Position numbers and translations under genes: made by a program. A DNA stretch of 64,000 bases from positions 152,627-216,626 of the forward strand of contig FREY01000007.1 in the NCBI GenBank assembly GCA_900143635.1. The letters run 5' to 3'. Within the stretch, counting starts at the first letter, position 1; every line of letters starts with the position of its first letter. This DNA comes from Rhodobacteraceae bacterium Alg231-04. Its GTDB lineage: Bacteria; Pseudomonadota; Alphaproteobacteria; Rhodobacterales; Rhodobacteraceae. The notes under the pieces were generated by a model. The model was not told the DNA's origin and did not search any database. It was given only the letters and a program-made list of their open reading frames with translations. This document shows positions 7,998 to 16,890 of the stretch, piece after piece.

Positions 7998-9071
7998 TTA
8001 CTGGTCAAAATCGACAACAACAGTGTCGGTGACCGGATAGGCCTGACAGCTGAGCACATAGCCCTTGGCGACCTCATAGTCCTCCAGCGCGTGGTTGGTG
8101 GCCATTTCGACTTCGCCTTCGATCACCTTGCAGCGACAGGTGGAACATACCCCGGCCTTGCAGGCGTAGGGCGCGTCCATTGCGTTCTCCAGCGCCGCGT
8201 CCAGGATCGACAGATCCTTGGGCATTTCCAGCGACTGGGTGGCGCCGTCCAGGGTGACCTTGGCCTTGGTCTGATTGGCACTGCTGGCGCCATCAGCGGC
8301 AGCCGCCTTGCGTTTGGCGCGACCCGGCTGGGCCGAAGCAAACAGCTCAAACTTGATCTGCGCATCATCCAGACCGGCAGTGCGCAGGGCGGCGGCGATG
8401 CCCAGCATCATCGGCTCGGGGCCACAGATGAAGGCGGTCGAGACGCTCTTGATGTCGATCCAGCGCTCAAACAGCTGGGCGCATTTCTCTTCTGTCACCA
8501 GACCGGTGAACAGGTCGATTTCCTGCGCGTCGGACTCCAGCATATGGATCACGTTGAAGCGGCCCATATAGAGGTTTTTCAGATCCTCCAGCTCCTCGCG
8601 GAACATGATCGTGCTGACGCCTTTGTTGGCGTAGACCATAGTGAACGAGGACCGTGGCTCGCGGGCCAGCGTGGTCTTGATGATCGACAGAACCGGGGTA
8701 ACACCGGAGCCGCCTGCAAAGCCAAGGTAGTGGTTGGCGTTTGCCGCATCCAGTGGCGTGAAGAAACCACCCATCGGCGGCATTGCCTGCAGGGTCTCAC
8801 CAACTTTCAGCTCGGTATTGGCCCAGGTCGAAAAGGTGCCGCCGTCGACACGTTTGATGCCCACCTGCAATACGCCATCATCCTTGCCGGCACAGATCGA
8901 GTAGCTGCGGCGCAGCTCCTCGCCGTCAAACTCGCGGCGGAAGGTCAGATACTGGCCTTGGGTGAAATCGAATTCCTCGGCCGCGCCATTGACGGGCTTC
9001 AGGGTGACGACGACTGCGTCGCGGATGGTCTTGCGGACATCGGTGACTTCAAGGTCGTGAAAGCGCGCCAT
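7998..9071 (-). CDS. paaE: Phenylacetyl-CoA 1,2-epoxidase, reductase subunit PaaE
   Basis: A 357-residue electron-transfer protein that passes electrons from NAD(P)H through FAD and a 2Fe-2S centre to the PaaA diiron site. The first 240 residues are an FNR-like module: RRSYSICAG binds FAD, 'GGSGVTPVLSIIKTTL' and 'ICGPEPMM' bind the nicotinamide cofactor. The last 95 residues form a plant-type ferredoxin domain with Cys-x4-Cys-x2-Cys (CKAGVCSTCRCKV) and a distal Cys (VLSCQAYP). Length and domain order match PaaE. It lies 12 bases after paaD. Confidence 0.95.
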   Translation of the reverse strand: MARFHDLEVTDVRKTIRDAVVVTLKPVNGAAEEFDFTQGQYLTFRREFDGEELRRSYSICAGKDDGVLQVGIKRVDGGTFSTWANTELKVGETLQAMPPMGGFFTPLDAANANHYLGFAGGSGVTPVLSIIKTTLAREPRSSFTMVYANKGVSTIMFREELEDLKNLYMGRFNVIHMLESDAQEIDLFTGLVTEEKCAQLFERWIDIKSVSTAFICGPEPMMLGIAAALRTAGLDDAQIKFELFASAQPGRAKRKAAAADGASSANQTKAKVTLDGATQSLEMPKDLSILDAALENAMDAPYACKAGVCSTCRCKVIEGEVEMATNHALEDYEVAKGYVLSCQAYPVTDTVVVDFDQ

Positions 9072-9083
9072 TGGGTCTCCTCC

Positions 9084-9557
9084 TCAGATGCACTTGAAAT
9101 AATCAAAGGGTTCAAGGCAGTCCTGGCAGCGCCAGTGGGCCTTGCATGGGGTGGAGCCGAACTGGCTCACACGGGTGACATTCTCGCTTTTGCAGCGGGG
9201 GCAATGTTGTGGTCCGCCCGCAGGCTGGGGCGGGGCAATGCCGTAGTCTTCCAGCTTGGCGCGGCCCTTTTGGCTCAGCCAGTCGGTGGTCCAGGCGGGC
9301 GAGATCTGGGTTTTCAGTTTCAGATCCTTGATGCCGTGATCATGCAACGCCGTTTCAATATCCATCGCAATGACAGATGTGGCCGGGCAGCCCGAATAGG
9401 TCGGCGTCACAGTGACGGTGAGCGTCTCGTCGGCCCAGGCGACATCGCGGATGATGCCCAGATCAACGAGAGAGATCACCGGGATTTCCGGATCGGGAAC
9501 AGCGTCCAGCCATTCCCAGACCTGATCCACACTTGGCTTTTTCAATGCTTGGCTCAT
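9084..9557 (-). CDS. paaD: Phenylacetyl-CoA epoxidase assembly protein PaaD
   Basis: A 157-residue protein with an N-terminal MIP18/DUF59-type domain ('VPDPEIPVISLVDLGIIRDV') and a C-terminal zinc-ribbon-like part with CPRC and CQDC pairs. PaaD is required for maturation of the epoxidase, probably through its Fe-S or diiron centre. The start at 9557 ('MSQALKKPSVDQVWEWLDAV') fits the family; longer in-frame starts lack a ribosome-binding site. There is a 116-bp gap to paaC, larger than the other gaps in the operon. Confidence 0.93.
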   Translation of the reverse strand: MSQALKKPSVDQVWEWLDAVPDPEIPVISLVDLGIIRDVAWADETLTVTVTPTYSGCPATSVIAMDIETALHDHGIKDLKLKTQISPAWTTDWLSQKGRAKLEDYGIAPPQPAGGPQHCPRCKSENVTRVSQFGSTPCKAHWRCQDCLEPFDYFKCI

Positions 9558-9673
9558 GCGGTTCTCTTTCCCGGTTGCTCTGGCCGGCAACGCGCCGGGC
9601 AGCACCTGTCCCGTCCCCCCGTCGTGGAACGAGGAGGAGGCGGGGATCTGCCGTTAGCTCTGGACTGGTGGAA

Positions 9674-10444
9674 TTACCACTCAGATCCGGGGTAGGCGCG
9701 CTGCAGCCACTGCATCTGGGTCAGCAAATGGCCCAGATGTTCGGTGTGCATGGCACCGGTGCGCCCGCCCTTGTGACCAAAGGCAGTGTCCGGAATGGTC
9801 AGCGTGGCGGTGGCCAGAATCCGACCCACCAACGCGTCGTATTCTTCGCGCAAAGAGGCTGGATCGGGGGCAATGCCTTTGGCAACCATTTCGGCGTCAA
9901 CTGCATCCGACTGGAACATCTCGCCCACATAGGGCCACAGATAATCCAGTGCATCCTGCATCCGGGCATGGCTTTCCTCGGTGCCGTCGCCCAGACCCAC
10001 AACCGTGTCGGCAGAGCGTTCCAGATGATAGGCGACTTCCTTGGAGGTCTTTTCCGCGATTGCCGCCACCCGTTCATCAGAGGAGGACATCAGCCGACCC
10101 AGCTGGATCGAATGCCAGGCATCGAACAGGAACTGACGCATCAGGGTCTGGCCGAAATCACCGTTGGGCATCTCGACCAGCAGCAGGTTGCGGAAATCCC
10201 AGACGTCACGCAGGAAGGCGAGGTTGTCAGCCGTCTGGCCTTTGCCTTCGATTTCACCGGCGAGGCCAAGCCACATCTGCGTCTGGCCGATCAGGTCCAG
10301 CGCGGTGTTGGCCAGCGCGATGTCCTCTTCCAGCACCGGAGAATGGCCGCACCATTCGCTGACCCGGTGGCCTAGGATCAGGGTGTTGTCTCCCATCCGC
10401 AGCAGGAACTGGGTGAAAGCTTCGTTTGAAGTTGCGGCGGACAT
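9674..10444 (-). CDS. paaC: Phenylacetyl-CoA 1,2-epoxidase structural subunit PaaC
   Basis: A 256-residue ferritin-like subunit that forms the heterodimeric core with PaaA. It has 'ILGHRVSEWCGHSPVLEEDI', 'LANTALDLIGQTQMWLGLAG' and 'KTSKEVAYHLERSADTVVGL', all typical of PaaC; the metal site is not catalytic in this family. Its ATG shares one base with the paaB stop (TAATG), indicating translational coupling. Confidence 0.95.
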   Translation of the reverse strand: MSAATSNEAFTQFLLRMGDNTLILGHRVSEWCGHSPVLEEDIALANTALDLIGQTQMWLGLAGEIEGKGQTADNLAFLRDVWDFRNLLLVEMPNGDFGQTLMRQFLFDAWHSIQLGRLMSSSDERVAAIAEKTSKEVAYHLERSADTVVGLGDGTEESHARMQDALDYLWPYVGEMFQSDAVDAEMVAKGIAPDPASLREEYDALVGRILATATLTIPDTAFGHKGGRTGAMHTEHLGHLLTQMQWLQRAYPGSEW

Positions 10445-10728
10445 TACATCGCCCCCACTTCGTCAGGGATGTCGAAGAAGGTCGGGTGGCGGTAGACCTT
10501 GCTCTCGGACGGCTCGTACAGCGGGCCTTTGTCGCTGGGCGAGGAGGCGGTGATGTTGTTTGCTTCAACCGCCCAGATCGAAACGCCTTCGTTGCGACGG
10601 GTATAGACGTCACGGGCGTTCTTGATCGCCATTTCGGCGTCTGGTGCGTGCAGGGAACCCACGTGGCGGTGGCTCAGGCCGTGTTGGCCGCGAATGAAGA
10701 TTTCCCAGAGGGGCCATTCGTTATTCAT
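10444..10728 (-). CDS. paaB: Phenylacetyl-CoA 1,2-epoxidase subunit PaaB
   Basis: A 94-residue subunit that bridges PaaAC heterodimers. It begins 'MNNEWPLWEIFIRGQHGLSH', with the 'WEVFIR.k.GL.H.HVGSLHA' signature of PaaB, and ends 'HPTFFDIPDEVGAM'. Length is usual for the family. It lies 25 bases after paaA and overlaps paaC by one base. Confidence 0.96.
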   Translation of the reverse strand: MNNEWPLWEIFIRGQHGLSHRHVGSLHAPDAEMAIKNARDVYTRRNEGVSIWAVEANNITASSPSDKGPLYEPSESKVYRHPTFFDIPDEVGAM

Positions 10729-10753
10729 AGCTGAGGTCTCCTCCTAGCTGTAA

Positions 10754-11731
10754 TTATTCGGCTGCGACTTTGGCAGCGGCTTTCTTGCGGGCGTGGGCCA
10801 GCAGACCGTCACGCACCCAAGCGCCGTCTTTCCAGGCCTTGTTGCGGGCTGCGAGCCGGTCGACATTGCAGGGGCCATTGCCCTTGATGACGTCGAAGAA
10901 CTCGGACCAGTCCGGGTCGGAATAGTCGTAATGGCCGCGCTCTTCGTTCCACTTGATGCCGTCGTCGGGCAGGTCGAGCCCGAGGAATTCGATCTGCGGC
11001 ACGGTCTGGTCGACGAACTTCTGACGCAGCTCGTCATTGGTATTCATCTTGATCTTCCAGGCCATCGACTGTGCCGAATGGGTGCTGTCCTTGTCCGAGG
11101 GGCCGAACATCATCAGCGCCGGGAACCACAGTCGGTCGACCGCGTTCTGCGCCATTTTCTTCTGTTCCGGTGTGCCCTCGGCCATCTTGCGGATCGCATC
11201 AAAGCCTTGACGCGCATGGAAGCTCTCTTCCTTGCAGACGCGGATCATTGCACGGGAATAGGGCCCGAAGGAGGTCCGTTGCAGTGGCACCTGGTTGATG
11301 ATGGCCGCGCCATCCACCAGCCAGCCGACAGCGCCGATATCGGCCCAGTTCAGTGTTGGGTAGTTGAAGATGGAGGAATATTTCATCCGGCCATCCAGCA
11401 GCATCTCGGTCAGCTCGTCGCGGCTGACACCCAGCGTTTCGGTGGCGCAGTAGAGGTACAGGCCATGGCCTGCCTCATCCTGAACCTTGGCCAGCAGGAT
11501 TGCCTTGCGCTCCAAGGTGGGCGCGCGGGTGATCCAGTTGCCTTCCGGCAGCTGCCCAACGATTTCCGAATGCGCGTGCTGGCCGATCTGGCGGATCAGC
11601 GTCTTGCGGTAGCCTTCGGGCATCCAGTCCTTGGGCTCGATCTTCTCGTCGCGGTCAATCCGCGCCTGAAAGGCGGCGAGCTTTTCGGGATCGTCTTTGG
11701 TTGCTTCCGATTGGACCATTTGTGCATACAT
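10754..11731 (-). CDS. paaA: Phenylacetyl-CoA 1,2-epoxidase catalytic subunit PaaA
   Basis: A 325-residue diiron monooxygenase subunit that epoxidises the ring of phenylacetyl-CoA. Metal-ligand motifs '[16 protein letters not shown]' (ExxH) and '[15 protein letters not shown]' (ExxH) are both present, as are '[20 protein letters not shown]' and '[11 protein letters not shown]'. The start at 11731 ('[17 protein letters not shown]') has GGAGGAG nearby; in-frame codons upstream to 11803 would read into the thiolase gene. In some roseobacters this pathway also feeds tropodithietic acid synthesis; nothing in this window shows that here. Confidence 0.96.
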   Translation of the reverse strand: MYAQMVQSEATKDDPEKLAAFQARIDRDEKIEPKDWMPEGYRKTLIRQIGQHAHSEIVGQLPEGNWITRAPTLERKAILLAKVQDEAGHGLYLYCATETLGVSRDELTEMLLDGRMKYSSIFNYPTLNWADIGAVGWLVDGAAIINQVPLQRTSFGPYSRAMIRVCKEESFHARQGFDAIRKMAEGTPEQKKMAQNAVDRLWFPALMMFGPSDKDSTHSAQSMAWKIKMNTNDELRQKFVDQTVPQIEFLGLDLPDDGIKWNEERGHYDYSDPDWSEFFDVIKGNGPCNVDRLAARNKAWKDGAWVRDGLLAHARKKAAAKVAAE

Positions 11732-11745
11732 CTGGGGCTCCTCCC

Positions 11746-12948
11746 TTACACACGTTCGAGGATCAGGGCAGTACCCTGACCCACACCGACACACATGGTG
11801 CAAAGCGCATAGCGCCCGCCGGTGCGTTGCAGTTGATAGGCGGCAGTCAGGACCAGCCGCGCACCGGACATGCCCAGCGGGTGGCCCATCGCAATTGCGC
11901 CGCCGTTAGGGTTTACATGGGGTGCGTCATCGGCAAGTCCAAGTTCGCGCAGCGTGGCGAGACCCTGGCTGGCGAAGGCTTCGTTCAGTTCGATCACGTC
12001 CATCTGTTCGATGGTCAGACCGGCGCGGGCCAGAACTTTGCGGGTGGCAGGCACCGGACCGATGCCCATGATGCGCGGCTCAACACCGGCGGCGGCCATG
12101 CCGACGATGCGGGCCATCGGTTTCAACCCGTTTTGGGCGGCGGCAGCCTCATTGGCCATCAGAATGGCGGCGGCACCGTCATTGACACCCGAAGCATTGC
12201 CTGCGGTCACAGTCTTGTCGGGGCCGTTCACGCCCTTGAGTTTCGCCAGCTTGGCGGCATCAGTACCGGGGCGCGGGTGTTCGTCAGTGTCGACCACAAT
12301 CGGGTCACCCTTGCGCTGCGGTACGGAAACGCTGCTGATTTCGTCGTTGAAAATGCCTGCTTCGCTCGCGGCGGCCCAGCGGGCCTGACTGCGGGCAGCA
12401 AAGGCGTCCTGATCATCGCGGCTGATGCCATAGGCCTCGGCCACATTGTCGGCCGTCTGCGGCATCGAGTCGGTGCCGTACATCTCGTGCATCTTTTTGT
12501 TCACGAAACGCCAGCCGATGGTGGTGTCGTAGACCGCATTGGCGCGGGTAAAGGCGCTGGTGGCTTTTGGCATCACAAATGGCGCGCGGGACATGCTTTC
12601 GACACCGCCTGCGATGGCCATGTCATAATCGCCAGCGCGCAAGCCGCGCGAGGCCATGCCAACCGCGTCCATGCCAGAGGCGCAGAGCCGGTTGATCGTG
12701 GTGCCGGGCACGTCCGTCGGCAGGCCTGCCAGTAGCGCCGCCATGCGGGCCACATTGCGGTTGCTCTCGCCGGCCTGGTTGGCATCGCCGTAAATAACGT
12801 CGTCGATAGCGGCCCAGTCCACCTGCGGGTTGCGCGCTTTCAGTGCGGCAATTGGCAGGGCGGCCAGATCATCGGTGCGGACAGAGGACAGGGATCCGCC
12901 GTAGCGGCCAATCGGGGTCCGGGTTGCATCACAGATGAAAGCTTCCAT
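11746..12948 (-). CDS. paaJ: 3-oxoadipyl-CoA / 3-oxo-5,6-dehydrosuberyl-CoA thiolase
   Basis: A 400-residue type II thiolase. The nucleophile is in '[17 protein letters not shown]', followed by '[17 protein letters not shown]', '[17 protein letters not shown]' and '[18 protein letters not shown]', which give the full Cys-His-Cys set. The sequence is of the PcaF/PaaJ type, and its position as the first gene of the paa operon argues for PaaJ, which releases acetyl- and succinyl-CoA at the end of phenylacetate degradation. It could also serve protocatechuate degradation. An operator-like palindrome lies 40-55 bases before the start. Confidence 0.9.
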   Translation of the reverse strand: MEAFICDATRTPIGRYGGSLSSVRTDDLAALPIAALKARNPQVDWAAIDDVIYGDANQAGESNRNVARMAALLAGLPTDVPGTTINRLCASGMDAVGMASRGLRAGDYDMAIAGGVESMSRAPFVMPKATSAFTRANAVYDTTIGWRFVNKKMHEMYGTDSMPQTADNVAEAYGISRDDQDAFAARSQARWAAASEAGIFNDEISSVSVPQRKGDPIVVDTDEHPRPGTDAAKLAKLKGVNGPDKTVTAGNASGVNDGAAAILMANEAAAAQNGLKPMARIVGMAAAGVEPRIMGIGPVPATRKVLARAGLTIEQMDVIELNEAFASQGLATLRELGLADDAPHVNPNGGAIAMGHPLGMSGARLVLTAAYQLQRTGGRYALCTMCVGVGQGTALILERV

Positions 12949-12987
12949 GGTTCGCGCGTCTCCTCAAAAACTGCTGTCGGATAATAG

Positions 12988-13003
12988 CCGACCGCACAGT
13001 CGG
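12988..13003. promoter_or_regulatory. TetR/PaaR-type operator-like palindrome before the paa operon
   Basis: CCGACCGCACAGTCGG is an inverted repeat with symmetric CCGAC and GTCGG arms, 40-55 bases upstream of the paaJ start. It matches the site at 25908-25923 in form. A role for a PaaR-like TetR repressor is inferred; no such gene is in the window. Confidence 0.5.
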
Positions 13004-13119
13004 TAATAAAAGCTAAAATGATTCGCAGCAAGAGAAATGTAACAGGTGAAGTGTTTTGTCTGGATTTCTGTAACACATTAAGGAATGCTGGTTCGCAATC
13101 ACCCGTTTGGGCTTGTCTT

Positions 13120-13136
13120 GGTTCAATAATTGAGCC
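13120..13136. promoter_or_regulatory. Candidate IclR operator before the sulfatase gene
   Basis: GGTTCAATAATTGAGCC, a near-perfect 17-bp palindrome that agrees at 13 of 17 positions with the palindrome in the iclR-tctC gap (17790-17806). It lies 79-95 bases before the sulfatase ATG. Confidence 0.55.
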
Positions 13137-13178
13137 GCCCGGTGGGGGTGAAATAGGGCTGGCGTGTTTAGTTCACAT

Positions 13179-13190
13179 GTTCAATAATTG
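13179..13190 (+). promoter_or_regulatory. Second copy of the operator half (GTTCAATAATTG)
   Basis: The 12-mer GTTCAATAATTG of the upstream operator (13121-13132) is repeated exactly 58 bases downstream, ending 24 bases before the sulfatase start codon. A second regulator contact is inferred. Confidence 0.4.
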
Positions 13191-13214
13191 TCGGAGCCAC
13201 GAAAAGGGAACGCC

Positions 13215-14849
13215 ATGAACATCCTCTTCATCATGTTCGACCAGTTGCGGTTCGATTACTTAAGCTGCCAGGGCCATCCGCATCTCCACACGCCGAATAT
13301 CGACAATATCGCGGAAAAGGGTGTGCGTTTTACCCGCGCCTATGTGCAGTCGCCGACCTGCGGGTCGTCCCGGATGTCGACCTATACGGGGCGTTACCCC
13401 TCCAGCCACGGGGTGCAGTTCAACGCCTATCCGCTGCGCGTAGGTGAGCTGACGATGGGCGACCATTTGCGCAAGGCGGGCATGGGCTGCCACCTGATCG
13501 GCAAGACCCATATGGTCGCCGACGCAGAAGGTATGCAGCGTCTGGGTCTGGCACCGGACAGCATGATTGGTGTCCGCCAGTCCGAATGCGGTTTTGATCC
13601 TTTTGTGCGCGATGACGGGCTGGTGGCCGAAGGTCCGGCCGGCCGCTACGATCCTAAACCCAGCCCCTATAATGAGGCGCTGAAGGAAAAGGGCTACGCG
13701 GGCGACAACCCGTGGCATGACTTTGCCAATTCAGGGATCGATGGCGATGATGTGGCCTCGGGTTGGTTCATGGTCAATTCCGACAAGCCAGCCAATATCA
13801 AGGAAGAGGACAGTGAGACGCCGTGGCTGACCTCCAAAGCGATCGAGTTTCTGGATCAGCAAAGCGGCGACGAACCCTGGTGCGCGCATCTGAGCTACAT
13901 CAAACCGCATTGGCCCTATATCGTGCCGGCCCCCTATCACAACATGTACGGCCCCGAACATGTGCCCGCACCGGTTCGAACCGAAGCGGAGCGCGAGAAT
14001 GCCCATCCGGTTTTTGGTGGCATGCAAAACACCCGCATCGGCAAGGCGTTCTGGCGTGAGGAAGTCCGCCAGAAAGTGATCCCGGCCTATATGGGGCTGA
14101 TCAAACAATGCGATGATCAGATGGGCCGCTTGTTCAAACATCTGGAAGACACCGGCCAGATGGAGAATACGATGATCGTGATCACCTCGGATCACGGTGA
14201 CTATCTGGGCGATCATTGGATGGGCGAAAAGAACCTGTTCCACGAATGCTCGATCAAAGTGCCGCTGATCATCTACGATCCCCGCCCCGAGGCTGATGCT
14301 ACCCGTGGAACGGTCTGTGATGAGCTAGTCGAGGCCATTGACCTGTTGCCCACGTTTATGGATGTGGCCGGCGCCGAACAGGTGCCGCATATCACAGAGG
14401 GGCGGTCGCTGACACCGCTGCTGCACGGGCAGGGCACGGAGTGGCGCGATTATGCGGTGGCGGAATTTGACTATTCCATCATGCCGCTGCTGGATGAATT
14501 GGGGCTGGAACCCAAGGACGGCCGCTTGTTCATGGTGGCAGACAAGAAATGGAAGTTCATGCATGCCGAAGGCGGGCTGCCACCGATGCTGTTCGATCTG
14601 GAAAACGACCCGGACGAATTGGTCGATCTGGGGCAGAAGGCCGAGCATGCCGGGGTTGTGAACCTGATGTACGAGCGGCTCAGAGAATGGGGCCTGCGGA
14701 TGTCACAGCGGCTTACCGTCAGCGACGGTGATCTGGCGCGCAAGCGCGGCAAGAGCCTGCACAAGGGGATCCTGTTGGGGGTCTATGAGCCTGATGAGCT
14801 GCCGCCGGAATTCACGGCAAAACAGCGGGTTCCTGTGCCGCGTACCTGA
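13215..14849 (+). CDS. Sulfatase / phosphonate monoester hydrolase family enzyme
   Basis: A 544-residue alkaline-phosphatase-superfamily hydrolase. The metal motif 'FIMFDQLRFDYL' (Asp9), the formylglycine motif C-G-S-S-R at Cys49-Arg53 with the downstream TGRYPSSHG, and 'ITSDHGDYLGDHWMGEKN' are all present. The family cleaves sulfate esters or phosphate di- and phosphonate monoesters; which one cannot be told. There is no signal peptide, so it acts in the cytoplasm on an imported ester. ATG 13215 is preceded by AAAGGGA. It is followed by ridA and preceded by a palindrome shared with the tctC promoter, which ties it to the cluster at 15-26 kb. Cys49 needs a formylglycine-generating enzyme, not seen in the window. 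Confidence 0.87.
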   Translation: MNILFIMFDQLRFDYLSCQGHPHLHTPNIDNIAEKGVRFTRAYVQSPTCGSSRMSTYTGRYPSSHGVQFNAYPLRVGELTMGDHLRKAGMGCHLIGKTHMVADAEGMQRLGLAPDSMIGVRQSECGFDPFVRDDGLVAEGPAGRYDPKPSPYNEALKEKGYAGDNPWHDFANSGIDGDDVASGWFMVNSDKPANIKEEDSETPWLTSKAIEFLDQQSGDEPWCAHLSYIKPHWPYIVPAPYHNMYGPEHVPAPVRTEAERENAHPVFGGMQNTRIGKAFWREEVRQKVIPAYMGLIKQCDDQMGRLFKHLEDTGQMENTMIVITSDHGDYLGDHWMGEKNLFHECSIKVPLIIYDPRPEADATRGTVCDELVEAIDLLPTFMDVAGAEQVPHITEGRSLTPLLHGQGTEWRDYAVAEFDYSIMPLLDELGLEPKDGRLFMVADKKWKFMHAEGGLPPMLFDLENDPDELVDLGQKAEHAGVVNLMYERLREWGLRMSQRLTVSDGDLARKRGKSLHKGILLGVYEPDELPPEFTAKQRVPVPRT

Positions 14850-14931
14850 AGGTGCCGCTGCCGTAAGAGGCAGTGGACCTTGCCGGTCTATTGCGCAACA
14901 AGGCGGATAGTCAGGATCAGGAGAACAGACT

Positions 14932-15279
14932 ATGATTGAACGCCTTCACACGGGCTCCCGTATGAGCAAAATCGTCAAGCACAACGGAGTGGCCTATCTG
15001 TGCGGCCAGGTCGGCGCCGGAGATACCGTGGAGGAGCAGACCCGCGATTGTCTGGCGCGCGTGGATGCGCTTCTGGAAGAAGCTGGCACAGATAAGCGCC
15101 ACATGCTGCAGGCCATCGTCTGGGTCGCCGATATGGCGGATTTTGCCGGCATGAATGCGGTTTGGGATGCCTGGGTTCCCGAGGGCCACGCTCCGGCCCG
15201 GGCGTGCGGCGAGGCCAAGCTGGCCCGCGACGTGCTGAAGGTCGAAGTCATCGTGACCGCAGCGCTGCCAGAGGGCTGA
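14932..15279 (+). CDS. RidA family (YjgF/UK114) protein
   Basis: A 115-residue RidA-like protein. The conserved Arg is in '[13 protein letters not shown]', and 'YLCGQVGAG' and '[20 protein letters not shown]' match the trimer fold. RidA hydrolyses reactive enamine/imine intermediates made by PLP enzymes to keto acids and ammonia. Sitting next to an omega-aminotransferase and near an AGXT2L-type phospho-lyase, both PLP enzymes that make such species, it may protect or assist that pathway. It follows the sulfatase by 82 bases. Confidence 0.88.
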   Translation: MIERLHTGSRMSKIVKHNGVAYLCGQVGAGDTVEEQTRDCLARVDALLEEAGTDKRHMLQAIVWVADMADFAGMNAVWDAWVPEGHAPARACGEAKLARDVLKVEVIVTAALPEG

Positions 15280-15290
15280 AGTTCAAAAAA

Positions 15291-15329
15291 TGTCTGGCCG
15301 CAGCCTGCGGCCAGACACTCTGCTTTTTA
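15291..15329. terminator. Bidirectional terminator after ridA
   Basis: TGTCTGGCCGCA / TGCGGCCAGACA, a perfect 12-bp stem with a 3-base loop, followed on the plus strand by CTCTGCTTTTT and on the minus strand by TTTTTT. It separates ridA from the convergent aminotransferase gene. Confidence 0.85.
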
Positions 15330-15435
15330 AAGGGCGCTGGCCCCCTGACAGGGGCGGAGCATTCTTGAACCACCGGGCTATCCGTCGTGGACGTCGCGTT
15401 TGAGAAAGCGGTCGGAGCCGGGGCGCTGCCCCGGA

Positions 15436-15462
15436 CCCCGGAGTATTTGGGAAAAGATGAAA
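15436..15462 (+). repeat. Dispersed 3'-end element, copy A
   Basis: CCCCGGAGTATTTGGGAAAAG followed by ATGAAA, directly downstream of the aminotransferase stop and next to a CCGGGGC/GCCCCGG hairpin (15418-15434). Copies with the same position and orientation relative to a gene end occur at 49254-49280 and 52517-52548. Confidence 0.55.
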
Positions 15463-15473
15463 CCTGTGCTGGC

Positions 15474-16829
15474 TCAGCTGACGGCGGCGAAGCCGGCGTC
15501 CAGCGCGGACAGGATCGTGTTTGTCTCATCTTCGGAGATCACCAGCGGCGGCGACAGGATGATGTTGGGGCCTGAAACCCGCACCATCGCGCCGTTCTCG
15601 TAGGCCACTTTTTGCAGCTGGCCGCCGATGGCGGGTGCGGCAGGGGCTTTGGTGGCACGATCGCCGACCAGCTCCAGCGCGGTCATCAGCCCGTGGCCGC
15701 CACGTACATCTCCGACCAGTTCGTATTTGTCTTTCAGCGCGTTCAGCCCGTCAAACAGCTGGGTGCCGCGGGCGGCGGCATTTTCCGGCACGTTCTGGCG
15801 TTTGGTTTCTGCCAGGCAGGCAAGCGCGGCGGCGGCGCCAACCGGGTGGCCCGAGTAGGTGTAGCCATGGCCGATGAAGGCCTTGCCGGAGGTGTCTTTT
15901 TCGAAGGTGTCGACCAGCTCGTCCGAGATCATCACGGCACCGAAGGGGAAGTAACCATTGGTGATCGCCTTGGCGGTGGCCATCAGGTCGGGCTTTACAC
16001 CCCAGTGACGCGACCCGGACCAGGACCCGGTGCGGCCAAAGGCAGTGATGACTTCGTCAGCGATCAGCAGGATGCCGTGGCGGGTGCAGATCTCGCGCAC
16101 GCCGGGCATGAAGCTCTTGTGCGGCACGATGACACCGCCGGCGCCTAGAATCGGTTCCATGATGAAGGCGGCGATGGTGTTTGCGCCTTGGAACTGGATC
16201 TCGGCCTCAAGCGCCTGCAGGCAGAGCTGGGCCAGCTTTTCCGGGTCGGTCTCGTTGAAGGGATTGCGATAGGTATAGGGGGCGGGCACGTGGAAACAAC
16301 CCGCAAGAAGCGGTTCGTACATGGTGCGGAAGTTGGCGTTGCCGTTGACGCTCGCGCCACCGGTGTGGGTGCCGTGGTAGCCTTTCTTCAGGCTCAGGTA
16401 TTTCACCCGGCCTTCTTCGCCGCGCACCTTGTGGTACTGGCGCGCCAGACGCAGGGCGCTTTCGACCGAATCGGAGCCGCCTGAGGTGTAGAAGGCGCGG
16501 CTGAGGCCATCGGGCTCAAAGAACTCGCGCAGCTCTTCGGAAAGCTGGATCACCTGATCGTTGGTGGTGCCGCGGAAGGTGGAGTAATAGGGCAGCACAT
16601 CGAGCTGCGCCGCGATCGCTTTTTTCACCGGCTCGCAGGAGAAGCCGAGGTTCACATTCCACAGACCCCCGACACCGTCGACGACCTCGTGGCCGTCCAC
16701 GTCGGTGACCTTCACGCCCTGAGCCGAGGTGATGATGGCCGGCGGGTTGGCCAGGCTGTCGGCGGGATGCGACATCGGATGCCACATCGACTTGGCGTTG
16801 TGCTCCTTGAGGAAGTTGGAATCTTTCAT
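15474..16829 (-). CDS. Class III omega-aminotransferase (putrescine/taurine-pyruvate type)
   Basis: A 451-residue PLP fold-type I enzyme. The PLP lysine is in 'MATAKAITNGYFPFGAV', with 'LLIADEVITAFGRTGSWSG' before it, 'FYTSGGSDSVESALRLARQY' for the phosphate cup and 'GHGYTYSGHPVGAAAALA' later. It is full length. It belongs to the omega-amino acid: pyruvate group, which transfers terminal amino groups of polyamines, beta-alanine or taurine; the amine cannot be read from sequence. AGGAGAC precedes the ATG. It is 61 bases downstream of the IclR gene on the same strand, so the two are probably co-transcribed. Confidence 0.9.
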   Translation of the reverse strand: MKDSNFLKEHNAKSMWHPMSHPADSLANPPAIITSAQGVKVTDVDGHEVVDGVGGLWNVNLGFSCEPVKKAIAAQLDVLPYYSTFRGTTNDQVIQLSEELREFFEPDGLSRAFYTSGGSDSVESALRLARQYHKVRGEEGRVKYLSLKKGYHGTHTGGASVNGNANFRTMYEPLLAGCFHVPAPYTYRNPFNETDPEKLAQLCLQALEAEIQFQGANTIAAFIMEPILGAGGVIVPHKSFMPGVREICTRHGILLIADEVITAFGRTGSWSGSRHWGVKPDLMATAKAITNGYFPFGAVMISDELVDTFEKDTSGKAFIGHGYTYSGHPVGAAAALACLAETKRQNVPENAAARGTQLFDGLNALKDKYELVGDVRGGHGLMTALELVGDRATKAPAAPAIGGQLQKVAYENGAMVRVSGPNIILSPPLVISEDETNTILSALDAGFAAVS

Positions 16830-16890
16830 CGAAACGTCTCCTGAACGCGAGCTGCCGGAGAAGCAGCCCTTTGGAAAGAGGGGAGGGCGG

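Noticed and set aside
7971..9695. A 574-codon plus-strand frame across the paa genes
   Set aside because: Lies opposite paaE and paaD, which are firmly identified on the other strand; its translation shows no domain.
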